This document shows, piece after piece, positions 8,393 through 18,262 of a stretch of 40,312 bases of DNA. The position numbers were made by a program, and so were the translations under genes. The stretch comes from Jaenimonas drosophilae (taxonomy: Eukaryota; Euglenozoa; Kinetoplastea; Trypanosomatida; Trypanosomatidae), in contig JASAON010001495.1 in the NCBI GenBank assembly GCA_030849065.1, positions 1 through 40,312 on the forward strand. Direction: 5' to 3'. Under the pieces are notes generated by a model that saw only the letters and a program-made list of their open reading frames with translations, had not been told where the DNA came from and ran no database searches. Numbering within the stretch: position 1 is the stretch's first letter; each line of letters begins with the position of its first letter.

Positions 8393-10199
8393 ATGTATAC
8401 GCCCGTCATTGTACCTGCGCCAACGTCGGAGCAGAACAACGTTGATCTGCACAAGGTGGTGTTGCAGCTCGAGGCGCTGAAGGATGAGCGCGAGCGCTAC
8501 ATGAAGGAGGTGAAAACGGAGGTGTTGGAGATCAACGAAGGCACGATGGATTCACTACGCACCGCACATGCCGCAACCGTCGAGGCGTTCCGTGCGGCAC
8601 ACGCCGCCACCGTGGCCGCCAAGGATGAGCAAATCAATAGCCTCAAGGGTGGAGGAAACGATGCTCTCCAGCGTGAGCATGAAGCACGCATGAACCGGCT
8701 TCGAGATCAGTACCGCACAGACCTCCAACAACAGGAACAACGCAGCGCACGTGATAAAGATGCGCAGGACCAGGAGCTGCAACGTGTACGCCGCGAGCAT
8801 GAAATGGCCCTCGCTAACCTGAAGCAGGCCTACGATGCCAACATCGCCACGAAGGATGAGATGATTGATGCCCTGAAGCGTGCGCATGTGCAGGTGCAAG
8901 AAGCAGCCACGGCAGCAGCCTCACGTGAATCGCCGGAACAACAACAACAACGTCTGGCGGAGTTGGCACACCGCACGCAGGCCATTGCGAGTGAGATTGC
9001 GCAACGCGAACAACAAATTGCCGCCGACATCACGCATCGTCTCGCCCAGCAAGCCGCGGAGGAGCGGCAACACCGTCTCAATGATCGTAGCGCCATGACC
9101 AACGATGGTGCGGCGCTGAATGCGTTGAAGGACCGCCATGCCGATGCGATGCGTGCGTTGAGCGCCTCTCACGCCGACACCGTAGCTGCCAAGGATGATA
9201 TAATCGCCATGTTGCAAGGCAAACCTCCGCCACCACGCAACAACCCCTACAACAACAACTACAATCCATATGGTGGTGCGAGTTCTGGCATGTTGGCAGA
9301 TCCTCGGGACCGCAGCTACGCCGATAGCGCGCCGTACGATCGTAGTGGCCGAGGCCCCTATCCTCGAGATGATCATCTCATTGACGCCTACGGCCAGAGA
9401 GCTCCACCACGCGGGTTTGGCGATGAGTACGATGGCGGCCGCCAACAACGCTCGCCTTATGGATCCAATCGAGATCCTCCCTCCGCACGCTACGGGCGTG
9501 GAGGTGCCACACACCGGTATGGCGATGGTGATGGTGATGATGATGATGGTGGTTATGGATATGCACGCCGTGCGCCACCAACACCAACTCTAGAAGATCG
9601 GCTCCAGGAGGAGATGCGGCGCCAACGTGGGCAGCTGCCGCAATTCTGGCAAGCTGCCGAGCCCATGGCCAACTGGCACAAGGCGGATGATGCCGGTGCG
9701 CTCGCCGACGTCCTCCGCGATCAGCGTGGTGTACGCGAGGTGGATACAACCAACTCACCAACCACACCAGCTCTTGGCTATTTGGAGTATCTCCTCTCAC
9801 AACTTCCGCAGCTTGAAACGCTCACGATGGATCTCGGCGCCTACCGTTTTGTGCGCGACCCGCACGCGATGGATGCGGTGCGCCGACCATTTTCAAAGCT
9901 CCGCATTCTTCGTCTACGTCACTGCAGCAATGCCGCTCTCGCGGATATGGTGAAGGTGTTGCGGCATGGATGCCCAAAGCTGGAGGAGATTCAGCTTCAG
10001 CAGTGCAAGCAGCTCACCGACATCTATCCCCTCGTGGATCTGCCACACGTGGCGAAACTTGACGTGAAGGATTCTGGTGTGGGAGACATCTTCAAGGTGA
10101 TGCGCGAGCCAACGCGGCCAACCTCATCGGTGCCGCGGAGCTCCACCAACACCACTGCTAGAGAAGATCCCCGCTCGAAGCGTAGAGACAACAAGAGGA

Positions 10200-10232
<33 letters not shown>

Positions 10233-12091
10233 GCGCACGATCATCGGCACGCTCCAAATCTGATGAAAAGTCGGCGCGGCAACGCGAGAAGGATCGCGAA
10301 AGAGAGGAGAGGCATCGCAAGAAGGAGGAAGAACGCCAACGTCAGCGTGAGAAGGAGCGCGAACGTGAAGAACGTGCAGCACGCAAGAAGAATGAAGCAG
10401 ATCAACGCCAACGTGAGAAGGAGGAGAAGGAACGCAAGAAGGAGGAGGCAGAACGCGAGCGCTCAGCACGAAAGAAGGAGCGCGAGCGCGAAGAACGTGC
10501 AGCTCGCAAAAAGGAAGAAGCAGATCAGCGTCAACGTGAGAAGGATGCGAAGGAGCGGGAACGTTCCGCGCGCAAGAAGGAGCGCGAGAATGAAAAGCAG
10601 CGTCAGCAAGAGAGGCAGCTCGCCAAGGATGCCAAGCAGCGTGAGAAGGAAAAGGAAAAGGAGCGCAAACAACGCGAGAAGGATCGCAAGCGCACTCCAT
10701 CTCCCTCGAGCACCAAACACAGCCCCACAAGAAGCAGAAACAGCAGTAGCAGCAGCAGCAGCGGCGCCTCTGCTCACCGCACACCAACTCCACGCTCTGC
10801 GAAGCCATCCACGCCGCCATCCGCCACACGTGATTCGCAAGGTTATTGGCAGCATGACGACCGTGGCAGTGCGCAGCCACAGGATCCGCGGTACAGCGTT
10901 GATCGTTCCAGCCATCAACCGTTGAGCTGTAGTGAGCGGGCGGAGCTCTCAGACCGAGAGAACAGCCCCGCGCGCCACCAACAGCAGCCCTCGCGCAGCA
11001 GCGCAAGTAGCGCGGCCGGAGATACCCCTGGCTCATCTGATGCGGACAGCTCACACAACAACAGCGGAGGCAGTGCTAGCAAATCCATGGGCCTGAATGA
11101 GGAAACACTGCGTGGAGAGCCCGCCGTATCACCCGAAAAGACGCCAAGAAAGAGCTCGAGCAAATCCTCGCATCAGCCATCGCGCCAACCATCTGGCGCG
11201 CTGCGTAGTGGCGACCACTCAACACCACGCAAGCCATCGCAACAACTCTCGGCACAACCATCCAGTGCGCAGCAACTGCGCAGTGGTGATCGCTCCGCAC
11301 CGCTGCACTCACAACCATCTTCTGGTGTTAAGTCACGCAGTTCTCCGCAACAACAAAAAGATGCTCTTCGTTCGCCAAAACGTACTTCAACGGGTAGCTC
11401 CGACAGCGACCGCCCGTCAAGCGTGCCAACCTCCTCCACCGCCACGACCCTTTCATCGGTTGGCGCACGCCACATGGATCGCCGTGAGCTCCCGCCACTC
11501 CCATCACCCGATCATGTGCAGGTGCTCTCCACGCAACAGCTCTATCCGCCCATCAACTACACCGCAGCGTACGGTATCATGTTTGAGCTCGAGAGCCGCG
11601 TGGATATTATCCTCGAAGAGATCTTCTTTGAGCCGATGGCCTCACGGCCGCGTGGTGCCGCACGTTGGTTCTGGCGTGAAGGTGGGCTGGAGAACATGGA
11701 GATTCATCCAGATGAGTGGTACGAGGTTGGCAAGCAGCCAAAGATTAAGCTCATTGAGGGCAATCTGTACTCCGCCGGGCGTCTCGCGCTGCCCATGAAG
11801 GCTGGTCAGCGCTACTCCATCTACGAGAGCATCAACGACGGTGTAGGGCTGAAGGTGATGAAGAACATCATGGGCCACCTGGGAAAGATTGGGGATTTGT
11901 ACAAGCGAGACCGAAGTCTGGCCATCTTTGTTGGACGATTCAGTGGGCCTCCCGCCCCATTCTGCAATCTGGGGAGTGAAGAGTTTCCGGTGGCCTTTTG
12001 TGGCAGAATCACATATCAGCTCGCAGATGGCGCAAGCCCAAAGAAGAGCAAGTCGGGTGAGGCCAAGAAGGACAAGAAGAAGCGCAAGTAG
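8393..12091 (+). CDS. Coiled-coil / leucine-rich-repeat / charged-repeat protein with C-terminal beta domain
   Basis: 1,232 residues, no named homologue recognised. Residues about 20-290 are a long coiled coil with a recurring motif resembling AHAATVAAKDE (seen near 60-82, 155-165 and 255-272), suggesting internal duplication. Residues 290-400 are Gly/Tyr/Arg/Pro-rich and disordered. Residues about 445-570 carry leucine-rich repeats (LETLTMDL, LRILRLRHC, LEEIQLQQC, VAKLDVKDS). An Asp9 run near 603 precedes a Lys/Arg/Glu-rich segment (620-765) built on repeats such as QREKEREREERAARKK. Residues 770-1030 are Ser/Pro-rich. Residues about 1042-1212 form a compact domain, probably beta-sandwich, with alternating hydrophobic strands (IMFELESRVDIILEEIFFEP, SLAIFVGRF, AFCGRITYQL). 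A basic Lys tail ends the protein. The architecture suits a cytoskeletal or flagellar scaffold, which is inference. Confidence 0.88.
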
Positions 12092-12852
12092 TAGAGTAGT
12101 GCACGTTGTTGTTGTGGTTTTTTTTTGGAGGGAGATGAATCTGTATGCAACTACACGCGCACACACATATGCTCACCTACATCAGCACATACTCATTGCC
12201 TTCTCAAATCCGTAGATCTCACTTTGTTTTCCCTCTCTTCCTCATGATCATCATCGTTGCTGATGTGCGTGCGCACCAAGTGGGGCCGTGGCCTGTGTGT
12301 TTGGTGGTGCGTCAGGAGAGCTGCTCTTACTGCCTCCATGTGGCCTCAGTGTTCTGGACTCCCCAAATACTTCTTTTTTTTTGTTCTTGATTAACACGCG
12401 TGTTTCTACGCACATGCGCACACAACACAACACACGCACACATACACGCACATGCCATGAAGTGAATAATAATGATGGCGCATGTTGTATCTGCTTGTTG
12501 GCGATGTTGTGGTACGCGTAGATGAAAACCCCCGCGCGATGATTCGTCTTTTCTAGAGCCTTCCTTATCTCACTTTCTCTCCATCCAGCAAATTCTATAT
12601 ATTTTTTGTTGTTGTTTTCTTCTGTGCGTTGATGCCATGCTGCGTGGTGATGTACGCACAGATGTTGGAGATGAGGGAAACGGAAGTTTGGCTCCCAAAT
12701 TGTGGCGGTGATGTACCGTACCCACAACACGCGTTCTTCTTCACGCTCTGCACTTCAAAGATGAGAAGAGGCATCTTGTCTCTGCATGCGATCATCATGT
12801 CTGTGCGTGTTGTTGTGTGGGTTCGTTCATCCTGCCGTTGTAGCATTCATTC
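12092..12852 (+). other. Intergenic spacer
   Basis: About 760 bases with T-rich tracts (12119-12127, 12372-12381, 12598-12620), CA-rich stretches (12415-12455) and several AG sites. A 129-codon frame from ATG 12632 overlaps the small gene below but reads the repeats as Met and His runs, so I do not count it as a gene. Confidence 0.45.
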
Positions 12853-13053
12853 ATGGATCAGGATCATTTACATGTCAATGCCACGAGCTACGAAGGTATT
12901 TCATCATCATCATCATTATTATCGCCGCGTGATGATGATGATGATGATGAATCTCTACTTGTTCTTCGTAGATTTAGAGATGTGCCCGTTCCTCCAAACC
13001 AAACATATTTGTTGTGGCTGAGTGGTTTGGGTGGCGCACACAGGTTTTCGTGA
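12853..13053 (+). CDS. Small hypothetical protein, 66 residues
   Basis: I do not recognise it. Evidence that it is real: a good acceptor (pyrimidine tract 12821-12840, TTGTAG with AG at 12842-12843) lies nine bases before the ATG, and the microsatellites inside are read as Ser5 and Asp6, the phases used by the certain genes here, not as Met or Ile runs. The protein has a polar N-terminus, an acidic middle (residues about 28-34) and a C-terminus with mixed hydrophobic character (LLVLRRF, PPNQTYLLWLSGLGG). It may be a small complex subunit. The chance of a spurious ORF of this size is not negligible. Confidence 0.5.
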   Translation: MDQDHLHVNATSYEGISSSSSLLSPRDDDDDDESLLVLRRFRDVPVPPNQTYLLWLSGLGGAHRFS

Positions 13054-13402
13054 TGCTTTACCATATACACTCTCACACACACACACGTACACACACTCTA
13101 GAGCCCATTGTGTTCTATGTTTTTTTTTCGTTCATATAACTACAAGAAGAAGTTGTTTTCATCGATTCTTGTACATCTTCCATCTTCGGTCTCTCATCAG
13201 CACACGTTCGTCGGATGATGGTTGTGTGAATATGCAAGCCTCTCCTCACTCAATTTCGTGGATGATCATCATGATCATCATTATCATGTTCGCGTGTACG
13301 TACGCACCTCTTCGAGTACATGTTTGCAGCCTCATCATAACCTCTCTCATCACCCATCTTTTTTTATTTGTAGTTGTGCGAGGAAGAATCATCATCATCG
13401 TC
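13054..13402 (+). other. Intergenic spacer upstream of UBA2
   Basis: It contains a (CA)n tract at 13072-13096, a T9 run at 13121-13128, ATC repeats and the acceptor at 13356-13373. The UBA2 frame stays open through it back to 13022, but only from a non-ATG codon, and translates to hydrophobic pyrimidine-tract sequence; I treat it as non-coding. Confidence 0.5.
13356..13373 (+). promoter_or_regulatory. Predicted trans-splice acceptor for UBA2
   Basis: ATC-T7-A-TTTG then TAG, with AG at 13372-13373, 29 bases before ATG 13403. It decides the start at 13403 against the longer open frame. Confidence 0.7.
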
Positions 13403-15973
13403 ATGGCCACGCCCATCGTTGGATTTGTGGCCTACAAGCAACACAACGGAGATGAAGTTGATGATGGCATGGTGGATGAGATGAGCTGCTGCGTTGCGTC
13501 TTGGTCTTGTGAGGCGATTCGTGATGGTGTGCGCCATTTCATGCAACACCGAGGCCTCGTACACGCACACATTAACGTAGTGATGGGCCCCGTCTCTGCC
13601 ACACGTGGCATGATGATCTTTATCATCACCGTGGGCAAGGATGATGATGATGATAAGGGAGGTGCAACAACAACGAGGCACTCACTACTACCAGCATACC
13701 TCCACGCAGAAAATGAGAAGCGATGCCTGCCCATCATGTGGCAGAAGAAGCCACCCTCATCCGCATCCATTGCCAAGACATCAGCAACAACATCATCTTC
13801 TTGCGTTGGCCGTCATGTACTCCTCATTGGTGCAGGTGGGATTGGCTGTGAGGTGTTGAAGGTGCTCCTCCTCGATAGCCTTCAACGATGGCGGCGCGGA
13901 GATGCCAAGCATGTTGCACGCAACATCGTCATCGTGGATCTCGACGACATCGATGCCACAAACCTCAATCGCCAATTCCTCTTCACCACCGCAGATATTG
14001 GCAAATCAAAGGCAGAAACAGCACGTACCTCCGTGATGCGTTGGTTTCATGATCGTACATCATCATCATCATCATCACATGACGATGTTTCGCAGTACGT
14101 CCCCAACATTGTGGCCCACCACGGCAACATCAAGGCACCACACTTTGATGAATCCTTCTTTGGCCGTTTTCACATCATCATCAACGCCCTTGACAACGTC
14201 AGCGCGCGCCAACACGTGAATCGCATGTGCTCCGCCGTCTCTGTGCCGCTGGTGGAGAGTGGCACGATGGGCTACAACGGCCAGGTACAACCGATTCTTC
14301 GTGGTGCGTTGGAGTGCTATGATTGCCGGCCAACACCTCCTGACACGCAAACCTACGCGGTATGCACCATTCATGCACGACCAACAACGATGGTACATTG
14401 CGTACACTTTGCCAAGGAGCTCTTCAACGCACTCTTTGCTGGAGGCGATGATGGTGATGATGAGGAGGAGGTTGGGCCATCATCGCCATCCTTGGATGAT
14501 GCGGCAGCAGCCAGCAACAGCAACAACAACACAGAACAAGTGGGAGAGCTCACCTACATGCGTGCACGTCTTCGAGCGTGGCGTGTAGAGCAGAAGCAAC
14601 GTTGCATAAACAACAACGACAACAACAATGATCATGATGAGCTTCGGAACTTGATTCTTTTTGGTGTGGAGGTGTTGCGCCATATTGGCGTGGATAAGAT
14701 CAACGCAATCCTCGCCATGAAGAGTAGCTGGGGTGATGATGGCCCACCGGTGCCTCTCTCTGAGCACGTACTCAGCTCCGTCGCAGCACACATTGAGCAG
14801 CGCTGGATGCGTATGTACGCCAACGGGGAGTTGTGCTTGGATGAGCTGCCCATGGAGGGGCCACCATCTCGAGATGAATCTCTGCACCTCCGTGTGGCTG
14901 TTGCACTCTTCATCTCTGCCATGGCTCGCGCCGTACGTCGCAGCCATCATCATCATCAGCACACCTCCTTCAGCAAGGATGATGATGTGGCGGTGGATCT
15001 CATCGCCGCCACCGCTTCTCTTCGCGCGTGCAATTATCACATTTTTCGTCCACCAACAACTCAAGATGGAGAAGCATTATCATCCTATTCGGTGGAGGAT
15101 CTACGCACTATTGCGGGTGCCATTGTTCCTGCCATCGCCACCACCAACGCCATCATTGCGGCAGCAGCGGTGCAGCAGATGCACCATCTCATGCTACTTG
15201 CGGAGCACAACACACAACAACATTCAGAAAAGAACTGCGATGTTGGCAAGGCACGCATGGTTTATGTACGCCGTCAGCCACTGCAACAACGACGATGGCC
15301 GCCGGTACATAGTTGCTGGCTGCATGGTACATCATCATCATCATCATCATCATGCAGACGTAAACGTGAGCGTGGTGGCAATCATCTCGCACCCATCACG
15401 GATCATTTGATGCTGCACAGTGTGCTGCCTAACCTCCCATCTCCATCCTGCCACGTGTGCCAACGTGTACCACCGCCACACATCACGATTCTTTGCACGA
15501 CAACAACAACAACAACAACAACAACAACACTATCAACGTGGTGTTTGGCAGATTTTGTTCGTGCGTGTCTCGTGGAGGAGCTCGAGATGGAGGCACCGAG
15601 CGTCATGTGCGGAGCTCAACTCATTTATGAAGAGGAAGCCTTTGAAGCGTTGGGCGATGAGCCACTTGCACACTTCATCGCCAATGGTGATGTACTGCAT
15701 CTCTCGGTGGATGCTCTGAATCATGAGGTGGGATGGGTTGTGTCGGTACGCAACGCATCTACAAATGATGATGAAGAACAAAGGTGCTCATCAAGAGCAT
15801 TCAGCATTGTTGGTCTCGAGGAGGCCAAGAAGGCGGAGGCGGCGGCTGTGGCACAACAACAAGCTGCTCCAACCCACGAGAAGGATGGCACAGTTGATGA
15901 TGAAGATGAAGATGCACATGGTGTGGTGGAGATTGATTCCGATGACGATGAGGTGGTGGAGGTTAGCCAATAA
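13403..15973 (+). CDS. UBA2: SUMO-activating enzyme subunit 2 (UBA2-like E1)
   Basis: 856 residues. UBA2 pairs with an AOS1-type partner to adenylate SUMO and carry it as a thioester. Seen: Rossmann ATP-binding motif GAGGIGCE at 143-150, then DLDDIDATNLNRQFLF, NALDNVSARQHVN and the conserved G-T-M-GYNGQVQ stretch. A first zinc CxxC lies at 305/308 (CYDC) and a second at 683/686 (CHVC). The catalytic Cys321 is in YAVCTIHARP, followed by HCVHFAKELFNALF, as in known UBA2 proteins. A C-terminal ubiquitin-fold-like domain spans about 710-775. The acidic tail ends with VVEIDSDDDEVVEV, resembling a SUMO-interacting motif. Unusual: about 140 residues precede the Rossmann motif, where most UBA2 proteins have few. 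Asp/Asn/Ser/Thr low-complexity inserts lie in loops (about 345-385, 640-655, 695-705). No AOS1 gene is in the window. Confidence 0.95.
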   Translation: MATPIVGFVAYKQHNGDEVDDGMVDEMSCCVASWSCEAIRDGVRHFMQHRGLVHAHINVVMGPVSATRGMMIFIITVGKDDDDDKGGATTTRHSLLPAYLHAENEKRCLPIMWQKKPPSSASIAKTSATTSSSCVGRHVLLIGAGGIGCEVLKVLLLDSLQRWRRGDAKHVARNIVIVDLDDIDATNLNRQFLFTTADIGKSKAETARTSVMRWFHDRTSSSSSSHDDVSQYVPNIVAHHGNIKAPHFDESFFGRFHIIINALDNVSARQHVNRMCSAVSVPLVESGTMGYNGQVQPILRGALECYDCRPTPPDTQTYAVCTIHARPTTMVHCVHFAKELFNALFAGGDDGDDEEEVGPSSPSLDDAAAASNSNNNTEQVGELTYMRARLRAWRVEQKQRCINNNDNNNDHDELRNLILFGVEVLRHIGVDKINAILAMKSSWGDDGPPVPLSEHVLSSVAAHIEQRWMRMYANGELCLDELPMEGPPSRDESLHLRVAVALFISAMARAVRRSHHHHQHTSFSKDDDVAVDLIAATASLRACNYHIFRPPTTQDGEALSSYSVEDLRTIAGAIVPAIATTNAIIAAAAVQQMHHLMLLAEHNTQQHSEKNCDVGKARMVYVRRQPLQQRRWPPVHSCWLHGTSSSSSSSCRRKRERGGNHLAPITDHLMLHSVLPNLPSPSCHVCQRVPPPHITILCTTTTTTTTTTTLSTWCLADFVRACLVEELEMEAPSVMCGAQLIYEEEAFEALGDEPLAHFIANGDVLHLSVDALNHEVGWVVSVRNASTNDDEEQRCSSRAFSIVGLEEAKKAEAAAVAQQQAAPTHEKDGTVDDEDEDAHGVVEIDSDDDEVVEVSQ

Positions 15974-16334
15974 CCACACATCAGCAGCCACCAACTACAC
16001 CCGCACACGATCACCGCCCACCTACGTTGCCCCTAAATCACAGCAACAATCATGTAATACGTACGCATGCACATGTACGTACGTATGAATGTGCTGCCAA
16101 GTACTGTAATGAATCTTCTTCATCTATATTCATTTGTAAAGTGTGTTTCGTGGAGGTCGGTGGTGGCATCTCCACAACATTGGTAGCAACATCACAGGAA
16201 CGACTGCAGCGGTTGGAAGCTGCATTCATCATCATCATCATTATTCTGCTCGACGTTAATACTTCGAGAAGATTATTCATCATTAGTTGTGTGCATCATC
16301 ATCATCATCATCATCATCAATAGCACCACCAACA
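15974..16334 (+). other. Intergenic spacer with inverted repeat and CAT repeat
   Basis: An 8-base inverted repeat ATACGTAC/GTACGTAT lies at 16057-16064 and 16079-16086. A (CAT)n run lies at 16294-16319 in the leader of the next gene. The acceptor is probably AG at 16285-16286, though its pyrimidine tract is weak. Confidence 0.45.
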
Positions 16335-17924
16335 ATGGCACCACGTTTCTTTTCTTCTCGTGGACGGTACATCTTTGGTGGCACAGCCTGTGCTACTGCT
16401 TGTGTGTTGGTGCCACCAAAAGAGACACTTCCCTCCTCACTGCTTCCACCACGTGTGATGCTCGAAGGTGTTGGTCGTGTTGCTCGTTGTGCCATGGTTG
16501 GTGGCCAACTCTACATGGACTACGCACTCAGCGTAGGCCCCAACAACAGCCAAGATGAATGGGATGAGGTTCATATTCGTGCAGCACATCGTCTCGTACG
16601 TCTCGCCGAAACAAATGGCGGCTTGTACGTGAAGGCGGGGCAGATCTTCGCCAACATGAGCCACATTCTGCCACTTCACTACTGCCGCATCATGGCGGTG
16701 TTGCAGGATGCGGTGGTGAAGCGCCCCTTCTCCGAGGTTCAGGCCGTGCTGGAGGCAGAGTACGGTGTTGGAGATGTGCATGGCATCTTTGATGTGATTG
16801 ATGAAACACCGATTGCTGCTGCCTCTCTCGCACAAGTACATCGTGGCCACTTGCGTCGTGAAGATGTTGAAGTTGCGATTAAGGTGCAGTATATTGATAT
16901 ACGCCAACGTTTCTTGGGGGATATGCTCACCATCCAGGCGATGCTTGGGGTGGCGGGTTGGTTGTTTCCGGGATATGATCTCGGGCAGATCATTCACAAG
17001 CTCAACGATACGGTGGCGGCGGAGCTTGACTTCCGCATCGAGGCGCGCAACTGCGCACGAGCCGCGGAGGATCTTCGTCGCGGCGGTTTTGGCGATCGTG
17101 TTGTATGCACGACCGTGTGTGAGGGCTACACCACACCACGTGTGCTCATCACGCGCTTCGTGGATGATGCGGTGAAGATCAACGATGCGGCTGGCATGTT
17201 GCGTCGTGGTATCAACCCAAAAGAGGCCGCAACCTTCTTTTATGATGCGATGGCCTACCAAATCTTCACGACGGGCTTTTTTCATGGCGATCCTCACGCC
17301 GGCAACGTGTTGGTGCATCGATCGCCATCCACCGGACGTACACAAGTGGTGTTGCTGGATTTTGGCCTCTGCGGTGACTTGTCATCGCAACACAAACTCG
17401 AGATGAGCCAGATTTGGGCTTCATCGGTGGCACATGACGATGCCACGTTGGAGAAGATCGCACGACGCTATGATTGCACCGACTACGCACTCTTTGCGAG
17501 CTGTTTCTTGCAGCATCCGTACATTTACTACGCCGCGGGAGCTGGCCCGAGTGGGCATGGCGGGAAGGTGTCAATGGAGCAGGCGCGTGAGAGTATGCGT
17601 GAGACGATGAAGAACAAAATGTCTGAGGTTAACGCCATTGTGGCGGCATTTCCAAAGGAGTACGCACTTGTGTTGCGATGCATCATGGCCACCAAGGCCA
17701 TCAACAAGGAGCTGGGGGAGGTGGTAAACCGGCCACTGCGATTCTTGCGCTACGCACTGCCCAACGCCAACAGCACGCACTCCGTGAAGGTGTACTACAC
17801 AACGATGTTGCGTGCGTGGTGGATGGAGACGTGGAGCAGATGGGCGCTCTTCTTCCTCCAGTGGTTTGACCCCACACTCGCCGCGGAGTTGGAGCAACGC
17901 ACCAACCCCACAGCCGCCATGTAG
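16335..17924 (+). CDS. ABC1/ADCK/COQ8-family atypical kinase, probably mitochondrial
   Basis: 529 residues. This UbiB-type protein-kinase-like family acts in mitochondrial lipid and coenzyme Q homeostasis as an ATPase or kinase. Family hallmarks are complete: KxGQ motif K100-A-G-Q103 within GGLYVKAGQ, the Ala-rich nucleotide loop AAAS at 161-164 in place of a Gly-rich loop, Lys183 in VAIKVQ, Glu230 in AAELDF, the catalytic HGDPHAGN at 317-324, and DFG at 342-344. The GGLY version of the KxGQ region looks closer to ADCK1/ADCK5 than to COQ8. The basic N-terminus (MAPRFFSSRGR) and a hydrophobic stretch at about 12-27 suggest mitochondrial import with a membrane anchor. The start is ATG 16335; the frame extends upstream only via a TTG and a CAT-repeat Ser run. 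The subfamily assignment needs a tree. Confidence 0.93.
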   Translation: MAPRFFSSRGRYIFGGTACATACVLVPPKETLPSSLLPPRVMLEGVGRVARCAMVGGQLYMDYALSVGPNNSQDEWDEVHIRAAHRLVRLAETNGGLYVKAGQIFANMSHILPLHYCRIMAVLQDAVVKRPFSEVQAVLEAEYGVGDVHGIFDVIDETPIAAASLAQVHRGHLRREDVEVAIKVQYIDIRQRFLGDMLTIQAMLGVAGWLFPGYDLGQIIHKLNDTVAAELDFRIEARNCARAAEDLRRGGFGDRVVCTTVCEGYTTPRVLITRFVDDAVKINDAAGMLRRGINPKEAATFFYDAMAYQIFTTGFFHGDPHAGNVLVHRSPSTGRTQVVLLDFGLCGDLSSQHKLEMSQIWASSVAHDDATLEKIARRYDCTDYALFASCFLQHPYIYYAAGAGPSGHGGKVSMEQARESMRETMKNKMSEVNAIVAAFPKEYALVLRCIMATKAINKELGEVVNRPLRFLRYALPNANSTHSVKVYYTTMLRAWWMETWSRWALFFLQWFDPTLAAELEQRTNPTAAM

Positions 17925-17960
17925 TCGTGGCTATGAAGAATCATCACACAGATACACCAC

Positions 17961-17991
<31 letters not shown>

Positions 17992-18262
17992 TTGTTGTTG
18001 TTGTTGTTGTTGCTGAGGATGGTTTGTAGGAAGGTTGGCTTGTTTGCACTAGGCCAACAGGGTGGGACTAACTGTGTAACCTTCACGGTTCAGTATTCAT
18101 GAATGTTGTGTGTTGTGTGTTGTGTGAGCATCCATGCAATGCTCTTCTTCTTCTTGTTGTTGTTGTTGTTGTTGTTTGTTGCCTCATTGAGTAGTTTGTT
18201 CGCAGAGGTTTGCGTGTTGTGTGTATAGCACATTGTAGTTGTTCTAGTACCTCACCTCACTC
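17925..18262 (+). other. Intergenic spacer dominated by CAT and TTG repeats
   Basis: A (CAT)10 run at 17961-17990 passes directly into (TTG)7 at 17992-18012. A TTC/TTG tract lies at 18145-18180, followed by several AGs (the last, GTTCTAG, near 18246) that could serve the next gene. Confidence 0.5.
17961..18012 (+). repeat. Compound (CAT)10-(TTG)7 microsatellite
   Basis: Two different trinucleotide repeats are fused with only one or two bases between them, 37 bases after a stop codon. Confidence 0.9.

Noticed and set aside
12632..13021. 129-codon ORF from ATG 12632.
   Set aside because: It reads the repeats as His5 and Met6, phases the certain genes avoid, and overlaps the better-supported small gene at 12853.
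13022..13402. In-frame upstream extension of UBA2 to 13022.
   Set aside because: It begins at GTG, contains a (CA)n tract and the T-rich acceptor tract, and translates to hydrophobic runs typical of pyrimidine-rich non-coding DNA.
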